Source: an uncultured Roseicyclus sp.
GTDB lineage: Bacteria > Pseudomonadota > Alphaproteobacteria > Rhodobacterales > Rhodobacteraceae
NCBI GenBank assembly: GCA_947491935.1
Contig: CANLLF010000001.1
Location: 558,001 to 622,000, forward strand
DNA: 64,000 nucleotides
Direction of reading: 5' to 3'
Shown here one piece after another: positions 27,676-36,419 of the stretch. Both the position numbers and the translations under genes were made by a program. The first letter of the stretch is position 1. Each line of letters opens with the position of its first letter. The notes beneath the pieces are model-generated. The model saw nothing but the letters and a program-made list of their open reading frames with translations, had not been told where the DNA came from and searched no databases.

Positions 27676-28051
27676 GGTTCCGGGCGTCTCTCGCATTCGC
27701 GAGAAGCCGCCCTGGAGGAAAGTCCGGACTCCCTGAAGTGACGGTGCCGGGTAATGCCCGGGCGGAGCAATCCGACGGAAAGCGCCACAGAAATGAAACC
27801 TCTCCTGCTTGCAGGAGAAAGGGTGAAACGGTGGGGTAAGAGCCCACCGGGGGGCTGGCAACAGCGCCCGCATGGCAAGCCCCACCAGGGAGCAATGCCG
27901 AATAGGGACCGCATCATGGGGTACTTCACCCCGCGGTCCGGGTTGGCAGCTAGAGCGGTCCGGCAACGGCCCGCCGAGAGGAATGGTCATCGATCCGGCG
28001 GGGAGACCCGCCGGGGGACAGGATCCGGCTTACAGGCCCTCCGCGCGTTTT
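27676..28051 (+). ncRNA. rnpB: RNase P RNA (type A)
   Basis: The catalytic RNA of ribonuclease P, which matures tRNA 5' ends. The conserved core is present: GGAGGAAAGTCCGGACTCC (CR-I, from about 27714), the ACAGAAATG segment of CR-II/III (27787), and ACAGGATCCGGCTTACAGG near the 3' end (28019). Hairpins such as CTCCTGCTTGCAGGAG and CGCGGTCCGGGT are visible between. The boundaries are approximate: the 5' end is set from the CGGGCG stem near 27681, and the 3' end from the CCGCGCGTTTT tail at 28041-28051. Confidence 0.9.
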
Positions 28052-28184
28052 GATCGACCTAAATCGTGCGCCTGCGGCGCATTTCCTTTACCTCGCTTGA
28101 TCCCCTGTCGGGGACGCTCAGGCCGGATCTTGGGGCGCGGGCGGTGTCTTGATTCGCACCAGCGCGGGGCTTGCCGATGTCGGA

Positions 28185-28220
28185 GCCTCCGGCGGGAGTT
28201 TTCTGACCAAGATGAATGGG
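28185..28220 (+). repeat. Dispersed GC-hairpin element, copy 2 (tail part)
   Basis: GCCTCCGGCGGGAGTTTTCTG (28185-28205), then ACCAAGATGAATGGG, has the GC hairpin and T-rich/AAGATGAA ending seen in other copies. It precedes the 3' end of the convergent tadA gene. Region 28052-28184 holds GC-rich intergenic sequence with no gene that I can support. Confidence 0.4.
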
Positions 28221-28225
28221 GGCCG

Positions 28226-28675
28226 TCAGCGACGGGCGGCGAAGAACCGGCGCAGGAGGTCAGCTGATTGGGCTTCGAGAAGACCCGCGTAGATTTCTGG
28301 CTTATGATGGGCCTGGGGATGGTCGAAGATCCGCGGGCCCTGGGCGATCCCGCCGGATTTGGGATCCGTGGCGGCGTAGTAGAGGCGTTTGACACGGGCG
28401 GCAGCGATGGCGCCGGCGCAGGCAGGACATGGTTCCAGCGTCACCCAGAGGTCGCACTCCGTCAGGCGGTCCGTGCCCAGAGCCGCGCAGGCCGCACGGA
28501 TGGCAAGCATCTCGGCATGGGCGGTTGGGTCGAGCGCTTCGCGCATGCGGTTTCCGGCCCGGGCCACGATGACGCCATCCCGAACCACCACGGCGCCCAC
28601 GGGCACTTCGCCCCGCTCTGCCGCCGCCTGCGCCTCCTCCAACGCGGCCTCCATATAGCCTGTGAATTGAGCCAT
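28226..28675 (-). CDS. tadA: tRNA-specific adenosine deaminase
   Basis: A 149-residue zinc deaminase that converts A34 of tRNA(Arg)ACG to inosine. The active site is HAE (His53, Glu55) and PCPAC (Cys83 and Cys86). The start ATG 28675 is 52 bp from the divergent pseudouridine synthase gene. The gene reads towards rnpB, so two RNA-processing functions sit side by side. Confidence 0.95.
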   Translation of the reverse strand: MAQFTGYMEAALEEAQAAAERGEVPVGAVVVRDGVIVARAGNRMREALDPTAHAEMLAIRAACAALGTDRLTECDLWVTLEPCPACAGAIAAARVKRLYYAATDPKSGGIAQGPRIFDHPQAHHKPEIYAGLLEAQSADLLRRFFAARR

Positions 28676-28727
28676 GGGGGTTCAAAGCCGCTTTCCCCGG
28701 CGCTGTCAAACGGCTAGGCCCTTGGGC

Positions 28728-29588
28728 ATGGTTGAGGGTGAACGCATAGCGAAGCGGTTGAGCCGGGCGGGGGTGGCCTCCCGCCGGGAGGCGGAGCGCA
28801 TGATCGAAGCGGGTCGGGTGACGGTGAATGGCGCCGTGATCCAGAGCCCGGCGCTCAACGTTACGGATACCGATGTGATCACCGTTGACGATGCGCCCCT
28901 GCCTCAGGCGGAGCGCCCGCGCGTCTGGCTTTACCACAAGCCGCCGGGGCTGGTGACCAGCAATTCCGATGAGAAGGGCCGTAAGACCGTCTTCGATGCG
29001 CTGCCCGACACGTTGCCGCGGGTGATGTCCGTGGGCCGGTTGGATATCAATTCCGAAGGTCTGCTGCTGTTGACCAATGACGGCGGTGTGAAGCGCAAGC
29101 TGGAGCTTCCCTCCACGGGATGGCTACGCAAGTACCGGGTGCGGATGAAGGGCAATCCGAAGGATGAGGAGTTCGCCCCGCTGCGCCGCGGGATCGTGGC
29201 CGATGGCGAGCGGTTTCAGCCGATGGAGATCAGACTTGATCGACAGCAGGGTGCCAATGTCTGGATCACGGTGGGCCTGCGAGAGGGCAAGAACCGCGAG
29301 ATCAGGCGCGCCATGGCCGAGCTTGGATTTGACGTGAACCGCCTGATCCGAATCTCATACGGGCCGTTCCGGTTGGGGGAGCTGAAGGCCGGGGAGGTTG
29401 AGGAAGTGCGCCCCCGGGTGTTGCGGGATCAGCTGGGGCTTGAGGCCGCCACAGAAGGCCATGCAGAGCCGAAGCCACTGGCCAAACGCAAGAAGCGGCC
29501 CGGTAAATCGATCGCGAAGACGGGCGCTAGCCCTGATCGCCGCCCCCAGCGTCCGGGCGCTCGTCCGTCTCGTCCGCGTCGAGGCTGA
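28728..29588 (+). CDS. 23S rRNA pseudouridine synthase (RluB/RsuA family)
   Basis: A 286-residue enzyme. An S4 RNA-binding domain (RIAKRLSRAGVASRREAERMIEAGRVTVNG) precedes the RsuA/RluB catalytic domain, with catalytic Asp in VGRLDINSEGLLLLTNDG and the conserved GKNREIRRAM motif. RluB modifies U2605 of 23S rRNA; related RluE/RluF sites cannot be excluded. A Lys/Arg-rich tail follows (residues 250-286). Start ATG 28728 chosen over a Met 18 codons upstream. Its 3' end overlaps yciB by 62 bp. Confidence 0.88.
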   Translation: MVEGERIAKRLSRAGVASRREAERMIEAGRVTVNGAVIQSPALNVTDTDVITVDDAPLPQAERPRVWLYHKPPGLVTSNSDEKGRKTVFDALPDTLPRVMSVGRLDINSEGLLLLTNDGGVKRKLELPSTGWLRKYRVRMKGNPKDEEFAPLRRGIVADGERFQPMEIRLDRQQGANVWITVGLREGKNREIRRAMAELGFDVNRLIRISYGPFRLGELKAGEVEEVRPRVLRDQLGLEAATEGHAEPKPLAKRKKRPGKSIAKTGASPDRRPQRPGARPSRPRRG

Positions 29589-30165
29589 ACCGTTCGATCA
29601 ATGGGGCCTGCGCCATGAAAACGGCAAACAGGAAGACGGGCAGCGCGAAGGTCTCGAACGTCACCCAGAATTGATCGGATTGGGTGCGCCACACGATCTC
29701 ATTGGCCACGCCCATGCCGACAAAGGCCAGCGCAAGGCGCTTGGTCATGATCATCCAGCCCTCATCGGCCATCGGCAATTTGTCCCCCATCAGGAACTTC
29801 AGCCAGCTTTGGCCCCGCGCCAGGCCAATCCCCAGCATGATGGCGAAGAACGCGTAAACGATCGTGGTCTTCATCTTGAAGAAGCGATCATCGTTGAACC
29901 AGATCGTGAGCGCGCCGAAGAACACCACCAGGATCGCTGTAAACACCTGAATACGAGATATTTTCCCGGTCAGCTTCCAGAGAATTGCCGTGGAAGCGAG
30001 AAGGATCGGCACAAATACAGCCGTCGCCAGAATGAAGCCATCATATTCAGTGCCGCCGACCGTCACGACGCGGTCCTGCAGGCGCAGATAGGCAATGAAG
30101 AACAAGATGGGCGGCCCCAGTTCGAGGCCGTTCTTCAGCCAAGGGTTGATCTCACGTTCCGCCAT
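29527..30165 (-). CDS. yciB: Inner membrane-spanning protein YciB (septation protein A family)
   Basis: A 212-residue YciB-family protein with five predicted membrane helices. Motifs include LKNGLELGPPILFFIAYL near the N-terminus and WPFFK-like MKTTIVYAFFAIMLG and WMIMTKRLALAFVGM. YciB affects envelope integrity and septation in E. coli. The C-terminal 25 residues are acidic and polar, overlapping the convergent pseudouridine synthase gene. Confidence 0.9.
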   Translation of the reverse strand: MAEREINPWLKNGLELGPPILFFIAYLRLQDRVVTVGGTEYDGFILATAVFVPILLASTAILWKLTGKISRIQVFTAILVVFFGALTIWFNDDRFFKMKTTIVYAFFAIMLGIGLARGQSWLKFLMGDKLPMADEGWMIMTKRLALAFVGMGVANEIVWRTQSDQFWVTFETFALPVFLFAVFMAQAPLIERFSLDADETDERPDAGGGDQG

Positions 30166-30173
30166 GTCCGCTC

Positions 30174-31076
30174 CTATCCGCCTGCCTCAACTATCACCGC
30201 ACCGGCTGCAATCAACCCCATCAGTGCGACGCGGACCGGGCCGACAGGCTCTCGCAGGATTAGCCAGCCGATCAGCGCCGCGAAGACGGTGGAGGTTTCG
30301 CGCAGCACCGCCGCCTCCCCCACCTGGTCGAGCCGTGTGGCCAGCATGATCGATCCGAAAGACGCAAACGCCACGAAGCCGCCGATGATGCCGCGCAGGG
30401 CCAGCGGGCCGAGCGTGGGCGGGTTGTCCATCCGGCGGTAGAACCGTGCGGCGAGCACCGGGAAGAGTAATCCGTCGATGAAGAAGAACCACGCCAGAAA
30501 GGTGAACGGATCGGCCGTCGCGCGGATGCCGTAGGCGTCGTAGGTGGTGTAGACGGCGACGAAGAGGCCGGTCAAAACCGCGAGCCAGAGCGCCGGAATC
30601 AGCGTCTCGCGAGCCAAGGTCACCCGGGCCATGTTGTAGGCCGCCAATCCGTAGAGGCCAGCCAGCAACACGGCGACCCCCAGCCATTGGATGCCGTTGA
30701 ACGTCTCGCCAAAGATCAGCCACGCGCCGATCACGGTGAATAACGGCCCGGTGCCGCGCATGATCGGATAGACCACCGTGAAGGCACCGCGTCGGTAGGC
30801 CCCAAGCGTGGCGAGTTTGTAACCTGCGTGGATCACGAAGGCACCCGCAAAGATTGGCCACATATGTGGCTCGGGCCACGGCACGACGAAGAACGCGATG
30901 GGGGCGGCCATCAGGCCGTAAGAGGCATCGATGGCCCCGCGTGACAGAAGCGGATCGTGGCGGCCTTTCTGGAGCGCACCGAAGACCGCGTGCAGGAAGG
31001 CCGCGGTCAGTGCGAGGATCAGGGCAACGCGCGCACCCTGGTCGGTTCCCTCAATGCTCGTGATCCACTCGCCCAC
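30174..31076 (-). CDS. EamA-type DMT permease
   Basis: A 300-residue, ten-helix membrane protein with two EamA halves, starting with GTG. The first half has ALILALTAAFLHAVFGALQKGR and the second half LAWFFFIDGLLFPVLA; cargo unknown. It begins directly after the stop codon of the exported-protein gene (TGA 31079-31077, GTG 31076), so the two are cotranscribed, and yciB follows 8 bp downstream. The start codon is the least certain point. Confidence 0.82.
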   Translation of the reverse strand: MGEWITSIEGTDQGARVALILALTAAFLHAVFGALQKGRHDPLLSRGAIDASYGLMAAPIAFFVVPWPEPHMWPIFAGAFVIHAGYKLATLGAYRRGAFTVVYPIMRGTGPLFTVIGAWLIFGETFNGIQWLGVAVLLAGLYGLAAYNMARVTLARETLIPALWLAVLTGLFVAVYTTYDAYGIRATADPFTFLAWFFFIDGLLFPVLAARFYRRMDNPPTLGPLALRGIIGGFVAFASFGSIMLATRLDQVGEAAVLRETSTVFAALIGWLILREPVGPVRVALMGLIAAGAVIVEAGG

Positions 31077-31994
31077 TCAGTTCGACGGCGCCCATTGCGC
31101 GTCGAGGCTCAGGCCATCAGGCACCGCGGCGTCAAAGGGGATACCGCTGCCCAGATCCTCGACGATGCGTTCGATCATCGCGGGCGTGCGGCTGGTGAGT
31201 GACAGGGCAAGATCGCCCCGTGGCGCGGGCAGGCTGCGGGCGAAATCGGTAATCGCCGCGGCTGATGCGCGCGACAGGAACCGGTCCGGCGCCGTCGCGG
31301 TCAGCCCTTCGATGCCCGCCGCAATGAATGCCAAGGAGCTGCCCGACATATCAATACCATTTGCCGTCAACGGCGCTGCGACGGCCTGCTCGAAAAGCCC
31401 ATCGAACGCGATGTCGATTGCGGCGGAAGTGACACCAAAATCGGCCCACGGCGTTTCATAGGGCCGCCACCCATTGGCTTGGCCGGTAAGCCGGGCCGCG
31501 ACGCTGTTGTCACCATCGAAATCGACATTCAGCCCGTCGACCGTCAGGCGTTGCTGCGCGTTGTCCCATTGCCAGGACAATTCCAACTGCACCGGGGCGT
31601 CGGGCGCCATCAGGTCGCGGATCCACGCCTGATCGGGCGACGGCCTGAACTGATCCGTCAAAAAGATCCCCTCGATGCGGAGATCCAATTCAGTGGGCAA
31701 GACAACGTCGCCACGCACCCAGCCCAGAAGGTCGGCGCCGCTGAAGCGGACCATCTCGGCGCGGAACATCAGGCCAAGCGATCCCGCATAGATGTCCAGG
31801 TCGGTTGAAGTGCACCCCCCCGGGAACCCCCGCGCGGTCGATGCAGGGCTTTCAGTGACTTCCAGATCGAAATGAAAATCGAGCAGTGTCATCACCTGCC
31901 CCTCAATCTCGCCGCATTGCGCGCTGTCCAGCGCCTGAGCGGCTGGGGCCGAAAGGGAGAGGGCTAAGGCCATAACTAGAACTGATCTGCGCAT
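31077..31994 (-). CDS. Exported protein of unknown function (305 aa)
   Basis: A 305-residue protein with a clear signal peptide (VLVMALALSLSAPAAQA, cleavage near residue 22). The mature part has no recognised domain; it is acidic, with several strand-rich stretches (LSWQWDNAQQRLTVDGLNVDF, SLTSRTPAMIERIVEDLG) like lipid-binding or YdgA/AsmA-type repeats, but I cannot assign it. Cys is limited to the N-terminal DSAQCGEIEG and GFPGGCTS, a possible disulfide. It is followed without a gap by the EamA gene. Confidence 0.75.
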   Translation of the reverse strand: MRRSVLVMALALSLSAPAAQALDSAQCGEIEGQVMTLLDFHFDLEVTESPASTARGFPGGCTSTDLDIYAGSLGLMFRAEMVRFSGADLLGWVRGDVVLPTELDLRIEGIFLTDQFRPSPDQAWIRDLMAPDAPVQLELSWQWDNAQQRLTVDGLNVDFDGDNSVAARLTGQANGWRPYETPWADFGVTSAAIDIAFDGLFEQAVAAPLTANGIDMSGSSLAFIAAGIEGLTATAPDRFLSRASAAAITDFARSLPAPRGDLALSLTSRTPAMIERIVEDLGSGIPFDAAVPDGLSLDAQWAPSN

Positions 31995-32009
31995 CTTGCC
32001 TCTTTCGCT

Positions 32010-32018
32010 TTATCCACA
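32010..32018 (+). other. Consensus DnaA box
   Basis: TTATCCACA at 32010-32018 matches the DnaA-box consensus exactly; TGTGGAT follows at 32025-32031 in the opposite orientation. It lies in the 41 bp gap between ftsY and the exported-protein gene. One such site per 64 kb is near chance expectation. Confidence 0.25.
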
Positions 32019-32035
32019 GGTATTGTGGATGGATG

Positions 32036-33232
32036 TCATGAACGGTCAATTCCAACCAGCGCGTCCGCAAATTCCTGTGGATCAAACGGTTGGAGATCAT
32101 CAATCTGCTCACCCACCCCAATCGCGTGGATCGGCAGGCCGAACTTGTCGGCCAGAGCCACAAGCACCCCGCCCTTGGCGGTTCCGTCCAGTTTGGTCAT
32201 CACAAGCCCCGAGACATCGGCCATCTTGCCAAACAGCTCCACCTGGCTCAGCGCGTTCTGGCCGGTTGTGGCATCGAGCACCAGAAGCGTGTTGTGCGGC
32301 GCGTCAGGGTCCTTCTTGCGGATCACACGAACGATTTTGGCCAGTTCCTCCATCAGATCGGATCGGTTTTGCAACCGGCCCGCCGTGTCGATCATCAGAA
32401 GATCTGCGCCATCCGCTTCGGCTTTGACCATGGCGTCATAGGCGAGCGCCGCGGGGTCGGAGCCTTCCGGCGCCGTCAGGACCGGCACGCCCGCGCGCTC
32501 GCCCCAGACCTGCAATTGCTCCACCGCCGCGGCGCGGAACGTATCGCCGGCTGCGATCACTACATTCTTGCCCGCCGCACGAAACTGGCTGGCCAACTTG
32601 CCGATTGTGGTGGTTTTGCCGGAACCGTTGACGCCCACCACCAGCACGACTTGTGGTGTCCTGGGGTAGATCGGGAGCGGGCGGGCCACCGGTTCCATGA
32701 CGGAGGCGATTTCGGCGGCCAAGACCTCCTTGATCTCCCGCGCCGACATCAGCTTGCCGAACCGGCCCTCGGCCATATTGGCCGTGACGCGCAACGCGAT
32801 CTCCACGCCCATATCGGACGTGATCAGCAGCTCTTCCAACTGCTCCAGCATGTCGTCATCAAGTGCCCGGCGCGGCTCCGCGCTGCGGCCCATCAACCGG
32901 CCCAAAAGCCCGGGTTTTGCGGGCGCAGGGGCCGGATCCGCCGGCACGGCGGGTTCCAAAGCTTGATCCGCTATCGGCGCGCGGTCCGGTTCGGGCACCG
33001 GCTCCGGTTCGGAGACTGGCTCGGGGACAGAGATCTGCTCAGGCCCAGTTTCCTGTATCCGCTCCGGTTCGGGCTCAGGCTCAGGCTCCGTTGCGGGCAC
33101 GACAGAAGGTTCAACTGTCACGTCCTCAGCATCCGCTTCCGCCGCGCCTTCTTCAATGATCGCGTCCAGCCCCTCATCGAGTTTCGATGAGGATTTGAAC
33201 ATCCGATCCTTCAATTTCTTGAAAAAGGACAT
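32036..33232 (-). CDS. ftsY: Signal recognition particle receptor FtsY
   Basis: A 398-residue SRP receptor GTPase that docks ribosome-nascent chain complexes at the membrane. The N-terminal acidic region is about 115 residues and has a run of PEPEPEPE and related repeats. The NG domain follows, with GVNGSGKTTTIGKLASQ (G1), DTFRAAAVEQ, DTAGRLQNR and TKLDGTAKGG. The start ATG 33232 is MSFFKKLKDRMF, an amphipathic membrane-targeting helix. The gene is divergent from the AlkB-type gene. Confidence 0.97.
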   Translation of the reverse strand: MSFFKKLKDRMFKSSSKLDEGLDAIIEEGAAEADAEDVTVEPSVVPATEPEPEPEPERIQETGPEQISVPEPVSEPEPVPEPDRAPIADQALEPAVPADPAPAPAKPGLLGRLMGRSAEPRRALDDDMLEQLEELLITSDMGVEIALRVTANMAEGRFGKLMSAREIKEVLAAEIASVMEPVARPLPIYPRTPQVVLVVGVNGSGKTTTIGKLASQFRAAGKNVVIAAGDTFRAAAVEQLQVWGERAGVPVLTAPEGSDPAALAYDAMVKAEADGADLLMIDTAGRLQNRSDLMEELAKIVRVIRKKDPDAPHNTLLVLDATTGQNALSQVELFGKMADVSGLVMTKLDGTAKGGVLVALADKFGLPIHAIGVGEQIDDLQPFDPQEFADALVGIDRS

Positions 33233-33404
33233 GCGAAAACTTCCCTACCTGCCGTCCAAACTGACCTAATGCCTGCGCCCGCCCTTGGAAAGGCCTGCGG
33301 ACCGCGCCATTCTTTTGCCAGATTTTCGTGCTATCTATGACATCAAGTTGAAATTCGGCGCTGCCACTCCAACCAAGGCCCATCGACCAAGGACACGAGG
33401 AAAG

Positions 33405-34649
33405 TTGCAGATCCCCGTCATCGCCCGATACGCCGCCGCGACGGTGCCCCCCATGCTGCTCTTGATCCTGGCCGGTACGGCTTGGGGAGGGTTTGCGTGG
33501 ATTGCACTTCTGTGGCTGACCCTGATCGCGGCTATCGCCGACCAAGTGCTTGAGCCGCCCCGCGCCACCGGCGCGGACGAAGAGACGGCCCCGTGGTCCG
33601 ATGTCTTGTCGGTTGGCCTGGCCGTGGGCCACATCCTTGTCCTGATCTCCACGACCTCGGCGCTCGCCGCCGCCCAGATGACTTTTGGGCAGGGCCTCGC
33701 CCTTTTCGTTGCCACCGCGTCGTTCTTCGGGCAGGTCAGCCACCCCAATGCCCATGAATTGATCCATCGCAGCCATCCGGCGCTGCGCGCCTTGGGGGCC
33801 GCCATCTATACGACGATCGGATTCGGTCATCACGTCTCGGCCCACCGGCTGGTGCATCATCGCAATGTCGGCACGTATGAGGATCCCAACACGCCCCAAC
33901 CTGGCGAAGGGTTCTGGGATTACCTGCCACGGGCCTGGCGCGGATCGTTCGAGGCAGGTCTGGCCGCCGAGATAGAAAAACTGGAGCGCCGCGGGCGTGC
34001 CTATACCCATATCACCAACCCCTATTGGCTGTGGGTCGGCGGCGCGCTTCTGACGTTTATCGTGATCCTGAACATCTCGGGGCTTGGCGGCGCACTGATG
34101 CTCATCAGCCTCGCGACGCTGGCCGGACTTCAGATCCTGATGTCCGATTACGTGCAGCATTACGGATTGCAGCGCCTGATCCTGCCCGACGGACGGGTAG
34201 AGCCCGTCGGCCCGCACCATTCGTGGAATGCCCCGCGCGGGTTCTCCTCCTACCTGATGATGAACGCCCCCGCCCATTCGGAACATCACCTGCACCCCGA
34301 TCGCCCGTATGAGCGTCTGGACCCGCGGGCCACCGTGCCCGTCCTGCCCTATTCCATGCCGATCATGGCGATGATTGCGATGGTGCCGTCGGCGTGGCGG
34401 CGGATCATGGACAAACGGGCCGTCAACGTGATGGAGGCCGCCGAAGCCGCGCGCCTTGCGCCTAAACCGGGCCTAACGCCACAAGCCGCGCCTGCTCCGG
34501 CGGTACCGACAACAACCACGGCTCTCCCCGCGGATGTCCCATCGGCTAAAGCTCCGACCGCGCCATCCCCGCCTTCCGTGGACCAGCTTGTCGCCGATGA
34601 TCCGGAAACAGCCGCGCTCCTCGCGCAGATCAGGGCTGCGACCAACTAA
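33405..34649 (+). CDS. AlkB-type membrane di-iron hydroxylase
   Basis: A 414-residue integral membrane hydroxylase of the alkane 1-monooxygenase/fatty acid desaturase superfamily. The eight-histidine site is present: HELIH (117-121), HRLVHH (147-152), and HSEHHLHP (291-298), plus the family QHYGL. These iron ligands support O2-dependent hydroxylation of alkanes or fatty acyls. I chose TTG 33405 because GAGGAAAG lies just upstream; another TTG at 33285 would add 40 residues. Residues 365-414 form a Pro/Ala/Thr-rich tail ending with a short helix, not usual for AlkB. Confidence 0.82.
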   Translation: MQIPVIARYAAATVPPMLLLILAGTAWGGFAWIALLWLTLIAAIADQVLEPPRATGADEETAPWSDVLSVGLAVGHILVLISTTSALAAAQMTFGQGLALFVATASFFGQVSHPNAHELIHRSHPALRALGAAIYTTIGFGHHVSAHRLVHHRNVGTYEDPNTPQPGEGFWDYLPRAWRGSFEAGLAAEIEKLERRGRAYTHITNPYWLWVGGALLTFIVILNISGLGGALMLISLATLAGLQILMSDYVQHYGLQRLILPDGRVEPVGPHHSWNAPRGFSSYLMMNAPAHSEHHLHPDRPYERLDPRATVPVLPYSMPIMAMIAMVPSAWRRIMDKRAVNVMEAAEAARLAPKPGLTPQAAPAPAVPTTTTALPADVPSAKAPTAPSPPSVDQLVADDPETAALLAQIRAATN

Positions 34650-34692
34650 GCTGCTTGAGTTTTTCGGAAACAATCAACCCGGGCGCGCGGGA

Positions 34693-35535
34693 TCAATCGA
34701 AGCGTAGCCCTCTCCGCCCCGCCAGATCGGTGAAGAACTGCCACGCCACACGCCCGGACCGCGCCCCACGGGTCGCCTGCCATTCCAGAGCCTCGGCACG
34801 TAGTTCATCCTCCGGCATCAACAGCCCGAACGCATCGCAATACCCGCGCACCATCGTCAGATACGCGTCCTGATCGCAGGCATGGAACCCGAGCCACAGC
34901 CCGAACCGGTCGGACAGAGACACTTTTTCTTCCACGGCCTCGGACGGGTTGATCGCCGATCCGCGCTCATTCTCGATCATGTCGCGGGGCATCAGGTGGC
35001 GCCGGTTTGATGTGGCATAGAACACAACGTTTTCGGGGCGCCCGGACACGCCTCCATCCAGCACCGCCTTCAGGCTCTTGTAGTGCTGGTCATCGTGCGA
35101 AAACGACAGGTCATCACAGAACAGGATCACCCGCACATCCGCACCGCGCAGATGGGTCAGCAGCCGACCGATGCTCGGCAGGTCTTCCCGCTGGATCTCT
35201 ACCAGTTTCAGGCCGGGCGCCTCGTCCACCACGGCCCCATGGACCGCCTTGACCAGCGAGGATTTCCCCATCCCCCGCGCGCCCCAAAGCAGCGCATTGT
35301 TGGCGGGCAGGCCGCGGGCGAATTGCCCGGTATTGGCCATCAGCGTATCGCGCGCGCGATCAATGCCGTGCAGTAACTCGAGCGGTATCCGATTAACGTC
35401 CGTGACGGGCTCCAGATGGTCGGGCTCCGAGTGCCAGACAAAGGCATCCGCCGCGGTCCAATCCGGGGCGGCCGCAGCGGCTGGCGACAGGCGCTCCAGC
35501 GCTTCTGCGATGCGGGTCAATGCCTCATCGGACAC
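34693..35535 (-). CDS. ATP-binding protein, DUF815 family
   Basis: A 280-residue AAA-like P-loop protein starting with GTG. The Walker A motif is WGARGMGKSSLVKA and Walker B ILFCDDLSF; YATSNRRHLMPRDMIEN is a sensor-like segment. This is the DUF815 family; its role is unknown. Stop TAG of tatC lies 2 bp away, so it is upstream in the same direction as the tat genes and may be part of their operon. Confidence 0.9.
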   Translation of the reverse strand: MSDEALTRIAEALERLSPAAAAAPDWTAADAFVWHSEPDHLEPVTDVNRIPLELLHGIDRARDTLMANTGQFARGLPANNALLWGARGMGKSSLVKAVHGAVVDEAPGLKLVEIQREDLPSIGRLLTHLRGADVRVILFCDDLSFSHDDQHYKSLKAVLDGGVSGRPENVVFYATSNRRHLMPRDMIENERGSAINPSEAVEEKVSLSDRFGLWLGFHACDQDAYLTMVRGYCDAFGLLMPEDELRAEALEWQATRGARSGRVAWQFFTDLAGRRGLRFD

Positions 35536-35537
35536 GC

Positions 35538-36419
35538 CTACAGTTCCTCACCCTCATCCAGAATGCCCTCGGCGCGCAGGCGGCGATTGCGCTGCGCCTC
35601 CACCAATCGCACAAGTTGGATGGAGATCTCGTAAAGACCATAGACCACGGTGAAGAGGATCACCTGCGTGATCACATCAGGCGGCGTGACCAACGCGGCC
35701 AGCGTGAGGATGCCCACAACCGCCCATTTACGCACATTGCCTAGGCCCTCTGCCGTCACCAGCCCCGCCTTGCCCATCAGCGTCAACAGGACCGGCAGCT
35801 GGAAGCATAGACCGAACGCAAAGATGAACTTCAGCGCTAGGTCCGTAGATTCCCGTATAGAACCGAGAAACACGGTTCGAAGTTCGGTCGAATCCTCGGA
35901 GACTGCCGGCGTTTCAGCCCCGGTCAGAAAGGCCGTCAACACCGGGATCGCGTCTGCAAAACCGATGAAGAAATTCATCGCCAGCGGGGTCACCACGTAA
36001 TGCGCGAAGGACGCGCCGATCGTGAAAAGGGCCGGCGAGGCGATCAGAAACGGCAATATCGCGTTCTTTTCCGAGGAATAGAGCCCCGGCGCCACAAACC
36101 GCCACAATTGGTGCGCGATGACCGGAAAGGATATCGCGAAACCCATGATTACCGAAATTCGGATCAACACGAAGAATTCTTCCTGCGGCGCGGTAAAGAT
36201 CAATTCCGGGCTTTGACCTCGCGCCGCCAACACATCCAGCAACGGCCGCTGGATGAACCCGAGGATCGGGTCGGCCACGGTGAACATGGCCACCATGCCG
36301 ATGATGAAAGCCATCACCGACCGGATCAGCCGCGTGCGCAGTTCTGCCAGATGCTCCACCAGCGGTGCGGCGCTGTCATCGAGTTCGTCCTCGGGCAGAT
36401 CCTGATCGGTCTGGCTCAT
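35538..36419 (-). CDS. tatC: Twin-arginine translocase subunit TatC
   Basis: A 293-residue, six-helix core subunit of the Tat export system, which carries folded proteins across the inner membrane. The family motifs LVEHLAELRTRLI (N-terminal) and FELPVL-like FQLPVLLTLMGKAG are visible. The last 25 residues are acidic (AEGILDEGEEL). Its ATG overlaps the stop of tatB (ATGA at 36416-36419). Confidence 0.97.
   Translation of the reverse strand: MSQTDQDLPEDELDDSAAPLVEHLAELRTRLIRSVMAFIIGMVAMFTVADPILGFIQRPLLDVLAARGQSPELIFTAPQEEFFVLIRISVIMGFAISFPVIAHQLWRFVAPGLYSSEKNAILPFLIASPALFTIGASFAHYVVTPLAMNFFIGFADAIPVLTAFLTGAETPAVSEDSTELRTVFLGSIRESTDLALKFIFAFGLCFQLPVLLTLMGKAGLVTAEGLGNVRKWAVVGILTLAALVTPPDVITQVILFTVVYGLYEISIQLVRLVEAQRNRRLRAEGILDEGEEL

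Noticed and set aside
27754-28267. Short frames inside the rnpB region
   Set aside because: They lie within a structured RNA gene with conserved non-coding core.
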